A stretch of 5,465 bases of DNA, taken from assembly GCA_025922755.1 (NCBI GenBank), contig JAICHE010000092.1:1-5465 (forward strand), read 5' to 3'. Both the position numbers and the translations under genes were made by a program. The notes below the pieces were generated by a model. The model did no database searches. It saw nothing but the letters and a program-made list of their open reading frames with translations, and had not been told where the DNA came from. This stretch comes from Nitrososphaeraceae archaeon. Lineage in GTDB: Archaea > Thermoproteota > Nitrososphaeria > Nitrososphaerales > Nitrosopumilaceae. Below, in pieces: positions 4,548 through 5,465 of the stretch (position 1 is its first letter; each line of letters begins with the position of its first letter).

Positions 4548-5465
4548 CTATGGTGTGTATTTTTCAGTAATTTCCTTGACAATTCCTGCTGCAATAGTTG
4601 CACCCATATCTCTTAGTGCAAATCTACCCATTTCAGGAAACTCTTGGAAAGTCTCAATTGGAGTTGGTCTTACTGGTCTAATTTTTACAATTGCAGAATC
4701 ACCAACCTTTAGGAATTTTGGACTTTCCTCATCAACTGCACCAGTTGCAGGGTTTATCTTTTGAACAAACTCAGTTACTGTTGCTGCAACTTGCGCAGTG
4801 TGACAGTGCATTACTGGAGTATAACCAGGTGCAATTGCTGTTGGGTGGTGAATTACTATAATTTGTGCTTTGAATTCTTTTGCGACAGTTGGTGGTGCGT
4901 CTGGAGTACCAAGAACATCACCTCTCTTGATGTCTTTCTTTTCAATACCTCTAAGGTTGAAACCAATGTTATCGCCTGCTTCTGCTGTAGGCATCTCTTG
5001 GTGGTGGGTCTCAATTGATTTTATTTCACCTTGAGCGCCAGATGGCATTACAATGATTTTTTGTCCTGCCTTCATAGTGCCAGTCTCAACTCTACCTACA
5101 GGTACAGTTCCTACACCAGTGATTGTGTAAACGTCTTGGATTGGAACACGAAGTGGTTTACCTACTGGTTTTTCTGCCATTGTAAAGTCATCAAATGCTT
5201 GTAGTAGTGTCTTGCCAGTATACCATGACATGTTTTCTGATTTTTTAACGAGATTATCACCCTTCCATCCAGAAACTGGAATGAATGGGACATTTTCTAG
5301 TTTGTAACCTACCGATTTTACTAATTTTTCACCTTTTTCTTTGGCTACTTTGAATGCTTCTTCTGAATAGTTGCTATCATCCATCTTGTTGATTGCAACG
5401 ATTAATTGGTTTACACCTAAGGTTTTGAGCAAAAAGGCGTGTTCTCTTGCTTGGCCACCTGGTGC
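4548..5465 (-). CDS. tuf: Translation elongation factor EF-1alpha (aEF1A), 5' end outside window
   Basis: GTPase that delivers aminoacyl-tRNA to the ribosomal A site. Only the C-terminal 305 residues are present. The frame is open to the right edge, starting at APGGQAREHAFLLKTLG, so the P-loop (GHVDHGKST), switch regions and DxPGH motif, roughly 125-130 residues, lie beyond it. Visible are the G4 motif NKMD (about 26-29 of the fragment) and the G5 motif SGWKGDN (65-71), which ends the G domain. Domain II follows with VYTITGVGTVPVGRVETG and GDNIGFNLRGI. Domain III opens near EFKAQIIVIHHPTAI and contains APGYTPVMHCHTAQV. It ends at ...EKYTP and TAG 4548-4550. Archaeal rather than bacterial type is shown by SGWKGDN and the domain III wording. 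It is the upstream gene of the EF-1alpha-S10 operon. Confidence 0.97.
   Translation of the reverse strand, partial: APGGQAREHAFLLKTLGVNQLIVAINKMDDSNYSEEAFKVAKEKGEKLVKSVGYKLENVPFIPVSGWKGDNLVKKSENMSWYTGKTLLQAFDDFTMAEKPVGKPLRVPIQDVYTITGVGTVPVGRVETGTMKAGQKIIVMPSGAQGEIKSIETHHQEMPTAEAGDNIGFNLRGIEKKDIKRGDVLGTPDAPPTVAKEFKAQIIVIHHPTAIAPGYTPVMHCHTAQVAATVTEFVQKINPATGAVDEESPKFLKVGDSAIVKIRPVRPTPIETFQEFPEMGRFALRDMGATIAAGIVKEITEKYTP

Noticed and set aside
4543..5018. Two plus-strand open frames opposite EF-1alpha
   Set aside because: Shadows of a highly conserved gene; the second is Cys-rich only because it is the complement of EF-1alpha codons.

Overview
The window looks like chromosomal DNA from a low-GC archaeon, most likely an ammonia-oxidising Nitrososphaerota (Nitrosopumilus-like). 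The right half carries a clearly archaeal EF-1alpha, an archaeal/eukaryotic-type S10 (uS10) and the archaeal RNA polymerase subunit RpoP. The left-centre gene is a 3-hydroxybutyryl/3-hydroxyacyl-CoA dehydrogenase of the kind thaumarchaea use in the 3-hydroxypropionate/4-hydroxybutyrate carbon-fixation cycle. Several genes have a TATA-like box about 24-32 bases before the start codon and no good Shine-Dalgarno, as expected for leaderless archaeal transcripts. The lineage is inferred; no rRNA gene is present to confirm it.

Layout. Positions 1-1008 hold an extremely AT-rich, unrecognised minus-strand reading frame. Its first stop is at 199-201, but the same frame stays open to the window edge. 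Positions 1009-1437 are non-coding and contain two diverged copies of a promoter-like unit, each a TATA-like element next to a TGTAA-N6-TTACA dyad. Positions 1477-2616 (+) encode the NAD-dependent 3-hydroxyacyl-CoA dehydrogenase. Its 3' end overlaps by 17 bases the end of a convergent gene, 2600-3115 (-), for a TIGR00725/SLOG-type Rossmann protein. A 76-base divergent promoter region then leads to a 40-residue ribbon-helix-helix protein at 3192-3314 (+), followed by a T-rich terminator. Next come a triple zinc-ribbon protein (3380-3790, +) and, 3 bases later, a small double C2H2 zinc-finger protein (3794-3991, +). The latter abuts, stop to stop, the minus-strand information-processing cluster: EF-1alpha (cut by the right edge), S10 and RpoP.

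How the genes relate. EF-1alpha, S10 and RpoP form a same-strand translation/transcription block. The two zinc proteins are almost certainly co-transcribed, and with the ribbon-helix-helix protein they make a run of three small predicted nucleic-acid- or protein-binding factors. The dehydrogenase belongs to central carbon metabolism. I see no mobile element, CRISPR array, tRNA or rRNA. I do not find convincing evidence of a wholly new system. The best second-look items are the open frame beyond the TAA in the AT-rich gene, the duplicated promoter/dyad unit upstream of it, the zinc-protein pair, and the shortened zinc knuckle of RpoP.
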